A DNA stretch of 64,000 bases from Pseudomonas fluorescens (GTDB taxonomy: Bacteria > Pseudomonadota > Gammaproteobacteria > Pseudomonadales > Pseudomonadaceae): NCBI RefSeq assembly GCF_902497785.1, contig NZ_CABVHK010000009.1, positions 124,001 to 188,000 of the forward strand, read 5' to 3'. The first letter of the stretch is position 1. Each line of letters opens with the position of its first letter. Positions 24,301 through 32,719 of this stretch are shown one piece after another. The notes under the pieces were generated by a model. That model was not told where the DNA came from. It saw nothing but the letters and a program-made list of their open reading frames with translations, and ran no database searches. The position numbers were made by a program, and so were the translations under genes.

Positions 24301-25474
24301 GCCGACATTGCAGCGCCCTGCCGTGCACGCCGAAGCCCGACCGCTCGAGCCCGTGGAAAAACCCCGGATGCAGGCGCCCGAGGCTTCCGCCCTTGATGGC
24401 GATGCTCAAGAACCGAATGACACGGCGCGCCAACGCTGGCGCATCGGTCTGTTTTTGCTGGCACCGATCAGTGTCGTGGCCTGCGCCGCCTGGTATGTGT
24501 TGGGTGGCCAGGTCGTGAGTACCGACAACGCTTATATCCAGGCCGAGCGGGTGGGAGTTTCAACCGATGTCGCCGGGATCGTCGCGGCCATTGAAGTCAG
24601 TGACAACCAGACCGTGAGCAAAGGCCAGGTCTTGTTCCGCCTCAAGCCCGAGCCGTTTGAAATCGCCGTGGCCAGCGCCAGGGCGCAGCTGGAGAACGCG
24701 CGCAACCAGATCCTCTACCTCAAGGCGAGCTACAACCAATCTCTGGCCGAAATCGCCCAGGCTGAAGCCAAATTGCCGTTTTACCAGACCAATCTGCAAC
24801 GGCTGGAAAAGCTGGTCAGCGTTGCCGCCGTCTCAAGGACTATCTACGACGACGCCCACCAGGACCTCGACAATACCCGTCAGCAAGTATCGGTCGCCAA
24901 GGCCCAGGCTGCCGCGGCGTTGGCCCAACTGGGTGGGCGCCTGGACAGACCACTTGAGCAGCATCCTTCCTACTTGCAGGCGCTGGCGGCCCTGAATGAA
25001 GCCGAACGCAACCTGCGAAACTCCGTGGTCATCGCCCCGTTCGACGGCGTCGTCACCAACGTTGACTCGCTGCAAGTGGGCGCGTATCTGCAACCACCCC
25101 AATCGGGCTTCAGCCTGGTCTCCAGCGAGCGACTGTGGGTCGCGGCGTCCCCGAAAGAAACCGAGCTGACCAACGCCCGGATTGGCCAGGGCGTCACCAT
25201 CGAGGTAGACACTTATCCGGGTATCACCTGGCATGGCACCGTGGAAAGCATCAGCCCGGCCTCCAGTTCGAGCTTCTCCCTGCTGCCGGCCCAGAACACC
25301 ACGGGCAACTGGGTGAAAGTCGTGCAGCGCATTCCGGTACGCATCCATATCGACGATGCTGTCGGCAAACCGGCGCTGCGCCATGGCATGAGCGCCGTGG
25401 TAGATATCGACACCGGCACCGCACGAGGCCTGCCCAAGCCACTGGCAAACCTGCTCGCACGCCATCATGAATGA
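24293..25474 (+). CDS. EmrA/HlyD-type membrane fusion protein
   Basis: A 393-residue periplasmic adaptor. One membrane segment lies near residues 48-68 (IGLFLLAPISVVACAAWYVL). A split lipoyl/barrel-sandwich domain follows (VSTDNAYIQAERVGVSTDVAG near 75; IAPFDGVVTNVDSLQVGAYL near 245). Between them is a coiled-coil hairpin with long Ala/Gln/Glu helices. It links an inner-membrane pump to an outer-membrane channel. The start overlaps the MarR remnant by 8 bp, with GAGGTGAAAC as ribosome-binding site. It ends overlapping the emrB-like gene by 8 bp. Export of organic acids, dyes or toxic intermediates is typical for the family. Confidence 0.88.
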   Translation: MAEPTLQRPAVHAEARPLEPVEKPRMQAPEASALDGDAQEPNDTARQRWRIGLFLLAPISVVACAAWYVLGGQVVSTDNAYIQAERVGVSTDVAGIVAAIEVSDNQTVSKGQVLFRLKPEPFEIAVASARAQLENARNQILYLKASYNQSLAEIAQAEAKLPFYQTNLQRLEKLVSVAAVSRTIYDDAHQDLDNTRQQVSVAKAQAAAALAQLGGRLDRPLEQHPSYLQALAALNEAERNLRNSVVIAPFDGVVTNVDSLQVGAYLQPPQSGFSLVSSERLWVAASPKETELTNARIGQGVTIEVDTYPGITWHGTVESISPASSSSFSLLPAQNTTGNWVKVVQRIPVRIHIDDAVGKPALRHGMSAVVDIDTGTARGLPKPLANLLARHHE

Positions 25475-26993
25475 CGTGTCCGGACCGCTGCCGCCCTCGC
25501 CGCTGCGGGTACTGATCACACTGTGCGTGGTGCTGGCGGTGGTCATGCAGGCGCTGGACACCACCATCGCCAACGTCGCACTGCCCTTTATGCAGGGCAG
25601 CGTATCGGCCAGCGCCGATCAGATTAACTGGGTGCTGACTTCCTACATCGTCGCCACAGCCATCATGACGCCGCCCTCGGCATTCCTTGCCCGACGCTTC
25701 GGTCGCAAGCGCGTATTGCTGTGGTCGATCTTCGGTTTTGTATTGGCCTCGGTGCTCTGTGGCATCGCCCGCTCCCTGGAAGAAATCATCCTGTTCCGCC
25801 TGCTGCAAGGGGTGGCCGGGGCGGCATTGGTGCCCTTATCGCAAGGCATTCTGCTGGATATTTACCCGCAGAAAGACCGAGGGTCGGCAGTGGCCCTGTT
25901 CGGGGTATCGGTCATGGTCGGCCCGGTATTAGGTCCGATGCTCGGCGGCTGGCTGACGGAACACCTCAGCTGGCGCTGGGTGTTCTTCATCAACCTGCCT
26001 ATCGGGTTGCTGGCCTTTATCGGCATGACCCGCTTCATACGGGAAACCCCGGCCGACAAGACTGCACGCCTGGACTGGCTGGGCTTTGGCTCGCTCAGCG
26101 TGGCGATCATGTCGATTCAATTGTTCCTCGACCGCGGCGAACAACTGGGCTGGTTCGACTCCGGGGAAATCATCCTGGAAGCGCTGGTGGCCGCCGTCGC
26201 TTCGTACATCTTCATTGTCCACACCTTCACTCATGACAAGCCCTTTATCAGCCTGAAGCTGTTCAAAGATCGCAATTACTCGGTGGCGGTGGTGTTTATC
26301 TTTATCATTGGCATCACCTACCTGGCCTCGCTGGCACTGATGACACCCTACCTGCAAACCCTGATGGGGTACCCGGTGCTCACCGCCGGCATGGTCATGG
26401 GGCCACGCGGACTGGGGACGATGCTCAGCATGTTCCTTGCCGGGAAGATCATCGGCAAAGTGGATATTCGCTGGATACTGTTTTGCGGTTTGTTGCTGTC
26501 CGCCTGGTCGATGTACATGATGACCGGCTGGACGCCGGCCGTGTCCATCGACACCATCATCTACGTCGGCTTTATTCAGGGCGCGAGCCTGGGTCTGTTG
26601 TTCGTCCCGCTGACCACCATCGCCTTTACCACCCTGCCCCCGCATTTGCGAGGCGAAGCCACGGGCCTGTACAACCTGTCACGCAACGTCGGTTCGAGCG
26701 TTGGCATCTCGATCGTTACGGTGCTGCTGGCGCAAAACACCCAGATAAACCATGCCGAAATCGGTGCATACGTGACGCCGTTCAACCGCCTGTTCGATGC
26801 CTGGCCTGTCAACCATCAGCTCAATCCATTGACCGCCAGCGGGCGTGCAGCACTGGATGGCTTGATCACTGTGCAGGCCAGCTGGGTGGCTTACCTGGAT
26901 GACTTCAAGCTGCTGATGTGGTTATCCATCGGCGTCATACCGCTGCTGCTGATATTCAGGACGGCGAAGTCTCAAGCGAATCAGGCCTCGTAG
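25467..26993 (+). CDS. DHA2-family MFS efflux pump (EmrB/QacA-like)
   Basis: The 508-residue protein has 14 predicted membrane segments. It has the DHA2 features LDTTIANVALPFMQG in segment 1, FLARRFGRKRVLLWS as motif A between segments 2 and 3, and GPVLGPMLGGWLTEHLSWRWVF as motif C and the following loop. It pairs with the HlyD-type adaptor by an 8-bp gene overlap and would use the proton gradient to drive drugs or aromatic compounds out through a TolC-like channel, whose gene is not adjacent. The end overlaps the convergent chemoreceptor fragment by 13 bp. Confidence 0.9.
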   Translation: MNDVSGPLPPSPLRVLITLCVVLAVVMQALDTTIANVALPFMQGSVSASADQINWVLTSYIVATAIMTPPSAFLARRFGRKRVLLWSIFGFVLASVLCGIARSLEEIILFRLLQGVAGAALVPLSQGILLDIYPQKDRGSAVALFGVSVMVGPVLGPMLGGWLTEHLSWRWVFFINLPIGLLAFIGMTRFIRETPADKTARLDWLGFGSLSVAIMSIQLFLDRGEQLGWFDSGEIILEALVAAVASYIFIVHTFTHDKPFISLKLFKDRNYSVAVVFIFIIGITYLASLALMTPYLQTLMGYPVLTAGMVMGPRGLGTMLSMFLAGKIIGKVDIRWILFCGLLLSAWSMYMMTGWTPAVSIDTIIYVGFIQGASLGLLFVPLTTIAFTTLPPHLRGEATGLYNLSRNVGSSVGISIVTVLLAQNTQINHAEIGAYVTPFNRLFDAWPVNHQLNPLTASGRAALDGLITVQASWVAYLDDFKLLMWLSIGVIPLLLIFRTAKSQANQAS

Positions 26994-27538
26994 CGAAAAC
27001 GTCCCACCGCCACATTCAGCTCATCGGACAGCTCGCGCAAAGACACCACGGCTCCGGATACCTGATGGGTGATCGCATCACCCTCGCCGGCCATGCGTGC
27101 GATGTGCTCGACGTTGGCCACGATGCCTCGCCCACCCTCGCTCTGCACGCTTACCGCATCGGCGATCCGGTCAACCCCGCGCGTAGAGTCACCCACCAGT
27201 TCCGTTGCCTGCTGCAGGGTGCTTTCCAACTCACTCAGCAGCCGGCCGCTTTCTTCCAATGCCACAGTGCCCGCGCTCAATGCCTGGTCGACGATCCCGG
27301 ACTGGCTCTCCAGCTTCAACGTCAGCTGGTTGATCGAGTTGGCCGCCAGCGCAGAGCGTTGTGCCAGGTTACGCACTTCGTCGGCCACCACGCTGAAGCC
27401 GCGCCCCCTCTCTCCGGCACGCGCCGCTTCGATGGCCGCATTGAGCGCCAGCATGCCCGTCTGCGCGGAGAGGTCCTTGACCTGACCGATGCTGGCGGTA
27501 ATCGCTGTCGTACTTTCGACAAAATCGCCCACCGAAGC
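26981..27538 (-). pseudogene. Truncated methyl-accepting chemotaxis protein (C-terminal fragment)
   Basis: About 185 residues of an MCP signalling domain remain. They include the highly conserved hairpin tip, recognisable from IGQVKDLSAQTGMLALNAAI through RGFSVVADEVRNLAQRSA, and the C-terminal end. The frame runs back only to ASVGDFVEST and then hits a stop at about 27551, so ligand-binding, membrane, HAMP and most signalling helices are missing. There is no good start codon (a GTG at 27532). The break lies right before an unrelated acyl-CoA dehydrogenase operon and marks a rearrangement junction. Non-functional as a receptor. Confidence 0.8.
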
Positions 27539-27585
27539 GCGAACCGGTGTTCAAAGGTCGTTAACCAATAAGGCAGGGGCAAGAG

Positions 27586-29355
27586 ATGCTGCAGTACCAA
27601 GCACCACTGGAGGAGTTCAACTTCCTCGCTCACAAGGTTCTTCGACTTTCAGAGCTGTTGCCTCTGCTGCCAGAGCACCACCATATCGACGCCGACCTGT
27701 TCAGGGCCACTCTGGAGGTCGGTGCCGAGCTCACCCAAGAGCAACTGCTGCCCTTGAACGGCAGCGGCGATGCCGAGGGTTGCAGGCTTGAACAGGGTGG
27801 GGTCAAAACCCCACAGGGCTTCAAGTCAGCTTACCGCCTGTTTCAGGAGAACGGCTGGCCTGCTCTGACGGTCCCACTGTCCATTGGGGGGCAAGGTTTC
27901 CCAGGAACGGCAGGTGTCTTTTTTGACGAGATGCTCGCCTCCACCAACCTGTCTTTCAGCATTTTCGCCAACGTGCGCGAAGGTGTTCTCCGTTGTGTCG
28001 ACCGATTCGGCGATGAGCGGGTTCGATCCCTGTTTTCCGACAAGCTAGCCAGTGGCGAATGGCTTGGCACCATGTGCCTTACCGAGCCTCAGGCTGGCAG
28101 CGATCTTGGTTTGATTCGCACGACTGCAGTCACACAGTCGGACGGCTCCTACCTCCTGAGTGGAACCAAGATATTCATCTCGAACGGCGATCACGACCTG
28201 ACCGAGAACATCGTTCACCTGGTGCTCGCCAGAACGGAAGGGGCCCCGGCAGGTACTGGCGGCCTCAGCCTATTCGTCGTGCCGAAATACCAATTGGAGG
28301 TTCCTGCCTCAGCCAACGGGGTGTCGGTCATCGCGCTTGAGCACAAGCATGGCATTCGTGCCAACGCCACATGCGCCCTGGCATTCGAGAATGCCAGGGG
28401 CTACCGCGTCGGCGAATTGAACCGTGGCCTTGCCTGCATGTTCCTGCTGATGAACAGCGCACGGCTCGCCGTCGGTGTCCAAACCGTAGGTTTGACCGAG
28501 GTCGCTTACCAGAACGCGCTGCGCTACACCCAGGAGCGCTTGCAAGGCCGCGCGCTGAATGGTGCCACGCACCCCGATCAACCCGCTGACCCTCTGTTAA
28601 GTCATATTGGCGTCAAGTCGAGCCTTGTTCAGCAGCGGCTGTTTATTGAGCCAGCACGCTTGCTCTGCGCCTGGGTCGGCACCCTGCTTGATGAAGCGCG
28701 TTGCCACCCGGATGACGCGCGACGTAAGCAGGCCTCACAGCTGGCAGAGTTGTTGACCCCCATCGTCAAGGGCTACCTGTCTCAGCACGCGGGTACACAT
28801 ATCTCGTCCGCTCTCCAGCTGTTCGGTGGGCACGGTTACATCGTCGAAACCGGCATGGAGCAGCTGCTGCGCGATGCGGCCATCTGTCCGATCTATGAAG
28901 GCACAAACTACATCCAGTCTCTGGACTTGCTGGGGCGCAAGACCCTGAGCGATCAGGGACAGCGCTTGGGGATCTTCCTCAGCCACATCCCCGCGCTAGC
29001 CGAGCGTCTGCGCCAGCGTCCAGGACTGGAAGGGGTCGTCACGACCTTGGCGTCATGGGGGGCCGAGTTCGAACCATTGGTTCAGCAACTATCGGTCGAT
29101 ACGGTTTTCAACCGGGACGTTGTGGGTTTGGTTGCGCCGGACTTCCTTGAACTGCTGGGTACCGTTGTTTTTGGCTATTTGTGGGCATGGATCGCGGATG
29201 CCGCCGCGCCGTCAACTTCTGATGAAAAATTCCTCAGAAGCAAACCTGCCCTGGCCCGTCGGGATGCCGGGAGAACGCGCGGTCTACAACCCACGGTTGC
29301 GCTTCCCGCTCAATCAGCGCGTGGCGTGGCATTGATCATCCGCACAGAACAATAA
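27586..29355 (+). CDS. Acyl-CoA dehydrogenase, DmdC-like
   Basis: 589 residues, the size of the DmdC (3-methylmercaptopropionyl-CoA dehydrogenase)-like group. It has GWPALTVPLSIGGQGFPG near 85, MCLTEPQAGSDLGLIRT near 160, SGTKIFISNGDHDLTENIVH near 190, LALSNARGYR-type FENARGYRVGE near 270 and a catalytic-region EGTNYIQSLDLLGRK near 440. It desaturates an acyl-CoA with FAD. The last 35 residues, after FLRSKPALARR, do not look like the usual family end and may reflect sequence drift or a frameshift. It starts 48 bp after the truncated chemoreceptor and leads a three-gene operon with an enoyl-CoA hydratase. Confidence 0.85.
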   Translation: MLQYQAPLEEFNFLAHKVLRLSELLPLLPEHHHIDADLFRATLEVGAELTQEQLLPLNGSGDAEGCRLEQGGVKTPQGFKSAYRLFQENGWPALTVPLSIGGQGFPGTAGVFFDEMLASTNLSFSIFANVREGVLRCVDRFGDERVRSLFSDKLASGEWLGTMCLTEPQAGSDLGLIRTTAVTQSDGSYLLSGTKIFISNGDHDLTENIVHLVLARTEGAPAGTGGLSLFVVPKYQLEVPASANGVSVIALEHKHGIRANATCALAFENARGYRVGELNRGLACMFLLMNSARLAVGVQTVGLTEVAYQNALRYTQERLQGRALNGATHPDQPADPLLSHIGVKSSLVQQRLFIEPARLLCAWVGTLLDEARCHPDDARRKQASQLAELLTPIVKGYLSQHAGTHISSALQLFGGHGYIVETGMEQLLRDAAICPIYEGTNYIQSLDLLGRKTLSDQGQRLGIFLSHIPALAERLRQRPGLEGVVTTLASWGAEFEPLVQQLSVDTVFNRDVVGLVAPDFLELLGTVVFGYLWAWIADAAAPSTSDEKFLRSKPALARRDAGRTRGLQPTVALPAQSARGVALIIRTEQ

Positions 29356-29372
29356 CAAGAGGGCTAGCTGCT

Positions 29373-30206
29373 ATGGCTTTTACCCAAATCGACTACGAGA
29401 CACACGGCCCTATCAGGGTCATCCGTTTCAATCGCCCAGACAAGCGCAACTGCATTGGGCCAACCACCCACTTGGAGCTGGTGGAGGCCTGGACACGTTT
29501 CCGGGATGACCAGAGTGCTCTGGTTGCGATCATCACTGGTGCCGGCGACAAAGCTTTCTGTACCGGTGGAGACCTTGAGGCAGGATTTGACCTGGTGCCT
29601 TCCACCGCGGACGAGATTGCTGCGCACGACCGCGGCGAGCGCCCGGGTATTCTCGGACCCAGCCGTTGGACGGACATCTACAAGCCCGTGATCGCTGCTG
29701 TGAATGGCGCTGCCTACGCCGGCGGCCTGGAATGGGCCTGCTTCGCAGACATGCGCATCGCCGAGGAGCACGCCTCCTTCGGTGTGACCTGTCGCCGCTG
29801 GAACATTGGCCTGGCCGATGGCGGCAGCCAACGCCTGCCGCGCATCGTGGGGTTGGGCAGGGCAATGGAGCTGATCCTGACAGGCAAGGTCATCTCGGCC
29901 TCTGAAGCCCTCTCCATTGGCTTGGCCAATGAAGTGGTCCCCAAAGGGCGCTCACTGGAGCGTGCGATGGAGCTGGCCAAATTCCTCTGTGCCCTCCCTC
30001 AACCCGCCATGTGCGCGGACAAGGAGGCCGCGATCCGCGGCTATGGTCAACCCCTGGCTGAGGGCTTGCGCATCGAGGCGGAGTGCTTCAACCGTTCCAT
30101 CCATCAACCCGAGACCCGCGAGGGGCTGCGTCGCTTTCTTGAGCGCGATCATCCCGACAGACGCTCCGATGCACCAACTAAGACGCCAGGTTTGATCAGG
30201 GACTGA
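29373..30206 (+). CDS. Enoyl-CoA hydratase/isomerase-family protein
   Basis: The 277-residue protein has the crotonase fold: VIRFNRPDKRNCIGP near residue 20, the oxyanion-hole segment ITGAGDKAFCTGGDLEAGF near 60, and AAVNGAAYAGGLEWACFADMRIA near 110. A Gly-rich helix and a Glu-poor second catalytic segment (WNIGLADGGSQRLPRIVG) follow. One of the two usual catalytic Glu positions is occupied (GGLEWA). It would hydrate the product of the acyl-CoA dehydrogenase 17 bp upstream. RBS AAGAGGGCTAGCTGCT. Confidence 0.87.
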   Translation: MAFTQIDYETHGPIRVIRFNRPDKRNCIGPTTHLELVEAWTRFRDDQSALVAIITGAGDKAFCTGGDLEAGFDLVPSTADEIAAHDRGERPGILGPSRWTDIYKPVIAAVNGAAYAGGLEWACFADMRIAEEHASFGVTCRRWNIGLADGGSQRLPRIVGLGRAMELILTGKVISASEALSIGLANEVVPKGRSLERAMELAKFLCALPQPAMCADKEAAIRGYGQPLAEGLRIEAECFNRSIHQPETREGLRRFLERDHPDRRSDAPTKTPGLIRD

Positions 30207-30216
30207 GGAGAACACC

Positions 30217-30654
30217 ATGCGATTTAACCTTTTGCTTCAACTACATCTTTTCGCCGTGGCCTTCTGGCTGGGCGTCGTAGCGGTCGAGTACCTGCTTGAA
30301 CGCACCCGAGCACAGAGTCGGAGTCAGGGCTTCACAGTCGCCAGGCTGCACAGCCAGATCGATCTGTTCTTCGAGATGCCCGCCTTCAGCGTGGTGCTGG
30401 TGACCGGATTGCTGCTCATCGAGCCTGCGCGCTTCGACGGCATTTATGCCCTAAAAGTTGTGGCAGGAGGCATCGCTGTTCTCGGCAATGCACTGTGCCT
30501 TGTGCCCGTACTGAAGCGACGTGCATCCGCAGAGACAGACGACCTCGCCGATGTCATTTATCAGTCCAAGCTGATCGACCGGATCTCCTTGCTGGCCATC
30601 CCGGCTGGGCTAATGGCACTCGCCTGCGGTGTCTATTTGATGGTACTTCGCTGA
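30217..30654 (+). CDS. Small integral membrane protein, unknown function
   Basis: A 145-residue protein with four predicted membrane segments (about residues 5-25, 50-68, 78-98 and 118-143) and a conserved-looking HLFAVAFWLGVVAVEYLLE at the N-terminus. The arrangement of His in helix 1 and short loops recalls CopD/DUF2269-like small membrane proteins, but I cannot name the family with confidence. It lies 10 bp after the enoyl-CoA hydratase with GAGGAG as ribosome-binding site, so it is the third gene of that operon. Confidence 0.6.
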   Translation: MRFNLLLQLHLFAVAFWLGVVAVEYLLERTRAQSRSQGFTVARLHSQIDLFFEMPAFSVVLVTGLLLIEPARFDGIYALKVVAGGIAVLGNALCLVPVLKRRASAETDDLADVIYQSKLIDRISLLAIPAGLMALACGVYLMVLR

Positions 30655-31001
30655 CCCTTTGATAGGTCACGTGGGCTGCGGAGGGTTGGTCACCGACCTC
30701 TGATAGACGAGTGACATCTGCACCAGCAGAGCCATGATGGGCTATTCGCGCGTCGGTTCCCAATTGCTATTACGTACTTTACGCACCTGGTCATTCGAGG
30801 GTTTTGCCGACGCCGGTTCGACCGGTTTACTATTGTTCGGGTTGCTTCGCAATCGCGGTATGAGGGTGCTTCTTTCGGGATGAATGGGTCGGGCAGTTGC
30901 CCGATCCGGTTGATTATCAGTGCCGTTGCGTAGCATCGCCTACCAGCTTCACCGCGACGTTACCTGAGCCATTCCGGCCGGAGTCAAACGGCTACATGTT
31001 G
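30655..31001. other. Gene-poor stretch, unrecognised decayed sequence
   Basis: There is no intact gene. Minus-strand frames contain short plausible pieces (64 codons at 30742-30936 ending SNWEPTRE; an overlapping piece reading NGSGNVAVKLVGDA that stops near 30915), but I cannot assign either to a family. Given the kdgK and acuI fragments next to it, this is probably further decayed DNA. Confidence 0.4.
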
Positions 31002-31172
31002 TCAATCCGGCATCACCTCCCTTGCAATCAATGCCCCCGGATACTGAATCACCCGCCCGGCCAGCCTATGGCCTTCGGCAGCTGCATGTTGTGGAGTGCC
31101 GCCGTCCAGCCTGCTGGCGAGATAACCCGCGTTGAACGAATCGCCAGCGGCCGTGGTATCAACCAAGCTCAG
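31002..31172 (-). pseudogene. C-terminal fragment of 2-dehydro-3-deoxygluconate kinase (kdgK)
   Basis: Minus-strand translation gives VDTTAAGDSFNAGYLASRL, the PfkB-family anion-hole/catalytic Asp signature near the end of KdgK. It continues through HRLAGRVIQYPGALI to a normal stop at 31002-31004. Upstream the frame meets a stop at 31173-31175, so only about 56 codons survive. The Entner-Doudoroff-entry kinase gene has been cut here. It abuts the acuI remnant. Confidence 0.75.
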
Positions 31173-31230
31173 TCACACGAGCAGAGAACCCCTGCTGGTC
31201 CTTGTTAAGCAATACTGCCTTGAAACTCAT
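31159..31230 (-). pseudogene. N-terminal fragment of an acuI/yhdH-type quinone oxidoreductase
   Basis: An ATG at 31230 with GGGGA upstream opens MSFKAVLLNKDQQGFSARVT, the typical start of AcuI/YhdH acrylyl-CoA reductase-like MDR proteins. After TEL the frame stops where the kdgK fragment begins in another frame. Only 23 codons remain, so a deletion has joined the front of one gene to the back of another. Confidence 0.65.
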
Positions 31231-31274
31231 GAGCAATCCCCACGGATAATGATTTGATGCCTCACCACGCCGGC

Positions 31275-32243
31275 TTATGCTGACATGACGAAGTCAGGTA
31301 GAACGAACTGACCGAGTTCCTCAATGACCTCACCTGCGGGGCGTTGGCCGTATTTCAAATTGATGATCACATGGTTAACGCCGATCTCCTGCAAGCTGTG
31401 CAGCAGCGGGATCAGGTGATGTCGCCCCAGTTGATAGCCCAGGTGGATCGGCCGAGGTGGTGTCTGCGGGTTATCTGTCAGGTCGATGTATAGCGACTGG
31501 GTGAAGGGTTTGAACAGTTCACCACATTCGGCACGAACCGCCTTGCGCCAGTCCTCGACAATCAGCTGCTGAGTCTTCGGTGCACGCGGATAGCTGATCC
31601 AGCCATGACTGCAGCGGGCGATCCACTCCAGCGTCTGGCGGCTATGGCCGGTGACGAAGAAAGGAATTTCCGCCGTCGTCGGCTTGGGAATCAGATCGGC
31701 CCCCTCAAGCGTGCCGCCGGACCAGGTCAAAGGCACGAAACTGCTGCGCTGAACCTCGCGAAATACCTTGAGGTATTCGCGGAACAGGCTGTCGCGTTGC
31801 TCCGGGTCGACACCGAATGCCGGAAACTCTACTGGACGGTCACCGGAAGCCACGCCGAGTAACAGGCGGCCACCGCTGAGCTGATCGACACTAGTTGCGG
31901 CCTTGGCGGTGTGTAGGGGATTGCGGATTGGCAGGATGACCGACGCGGTGCCCAGCGCAATCGAGCGAGTGTGTGCCGCCATAAAACCCAGGTAGACCCA
32001 GGGATCGAAGACCTGGCCCGAATCACCGAAGCTGGGGTCGCGTAACGGCACGTCGCGAAACCAGAGGGCAGAGAAACCCAGCTTCTCGGCGCGTTGGGCC
32101 AGGTTCACTTGGTCGAGCATACTCGGCGTATCGCCGGTAAAGGCTTCGAGGGGGAAGAAAAGACCTAGGCTCAGGCGGCCTTGGCGGTAGGTGTGCTGAA
32201 AGCCAGGTTGTTGCTGATAGGGAATGGAATTCGGAGTTAACAT
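31275..32243 (-). CDS. LLM-class flavin-dependent oxidoreductase
   Basis: 322 residues with the bacterial-luciferase-like TIM barrel: LSLGLFFPLEAF near 25, EKLGFSALWFRDVPLRDP near 55, IALGTASVILPIRNP near 95, SGGRLLLGVASGDRP near 125 and ARCSHGWISYPRA near 225. Such enzymes use FMN (or F420 in other phyla) from a partner reductase to oxygenate small or sulfur-containing molecules. The ATG at 32243 has AGGAGAGAAG upstream. It is 65 bp from the ArsR-type regulator gene on the same strand and has its own palindromic upstream site. Confidence 0.85.
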   Translation of the reverse strand: MLTPNSIPYQQQPGFQHTYRQGRLSLGLFFPLEAFTGDTPSMLDQVNLAQRAEKLGFSALWFRDVPLRDPSFGDSGQVFDPWVYLGFMAAHTRSIALGTASVILPIRNPLHTAKAATSVDQLSGGRLLLGVASGDRPVEFPAFGVDPEQRDSLFREYLKVFREVQRSSFVPLTWSGGTLEGADLIPKPTTAEIPFFVTGHSRQTLEWIARCSHGWISYPRAPKTQQLIVEDWRKAVRAECGELFKPFTQSLYIDLTDNPQTPPRPIHLGYQLGRHHLIPLLHSLQEIGVNHVIINLKYGQRPAGEVIEELGQFVLPDFVMSA

Positions 32244-32259
32244 CTTCTCTCCTACATAT

Positions 32260-32279
32260 TTCAAAATATAGATTTTGAA
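32260..32279. promoter_or_regulatory. Palindromic operator candidate upstream of the LLM gene
   Basis: TTCAAAAT (32260-32267) and ATTTTGAA (32272-32279) are perfect 8-bp arms around ATAG. The site is 17 bp upstream of the LLM start, between it and the ArsR-type gene. A related ATATAGATTTG element occurs upstream of the quinone oxidoreductase at about 35.63 kb. ArsR-type dimers bind such AT-rich palindromes. Confidence 0.5.
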
Positions 32280-32307
32280 GGGCTGAAAAAACGCCTGCGA
32301 GCAGGCA

Positions 32308-32613
32308 TCAAATCAGCGCTTTCAAGGCCACCTGGAACGCCGCGATGTTCTGCTCATGGCGTTTGTAATAAGTCCAGGGACCGATGCGTTGTGAGGTCAC
32401 CAGTTGCGCCCGCTGCAAGGCAGCGAGATACAGCGAGACGGTCGACTGCGACAGGCCTACCCGATCCTGGATGATGCTCACGCAGACACCGACCTGCTCA
32501 GGATCCACCTCCTGCTCGGGGAAATGATGACGCGGATCCTTCAGCCAACTGAGGATGTTCAGGCGTGTTGGGTTGTCTAGCGCCTTCAGCGCTTCGCTTA
32601 CGTCGATACTCAT
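32308..32613 (-). CDS. ArsR-family (winged HTH) regulator
   Basis: The 101-residue protein is a single winged-helix domain: ALKALDNPTRLNILSWLKDP at the N-terminus, VGLSQSTVSLYLAALQRAQLV as the recognition helix, and TYYKRHEQNIAAF in the wing/dimer helix. The typical metal-binding cysteine pair of arsenic sensors is absent (a single Cys in GVCVSI), so it more likely senses a redox or organic signal. Neighbours are redox enzymes (LLM flavoprotein, Old Yellow Enzyme, quinone oxidoreductase), probably its targets. Confidence 0.87.
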   Translation of the reverse strand: MSIDVSEALKALDNPTRLNILSWLKDPRHHFPEQEVDPEQVGVCVSIIQDRVGLSQSTVSLYLAALQRAQLVTSQRIGPWTYYKRHEQNIAAFQVALKALI

Positions 32614-32673
32614 AGGTCACGCACGATAACTATTTTTTGCTATATTACGATATGCCCGCTCAACCGACAATGC

Positions 32674-32707
32674 GCCGGCCCCCGAACCGTATCGCTCGGG
32701 GGCCGGC
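32674..32707 (-). terminator. Strong hairpin after the Old Yellow Enzyme gene
   Basis: GCCGGCCCCCGA (32674-32685) and TCGGGGGCCGGC (32696-32707) form a perfect 12-bp stem with a 10-nt loop, 12 bp past the OYE stop on the minus strand. The T-run is short. Confidence 0.65.
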
Positions 32708-32719
32708 ACCTCGAGCGGA

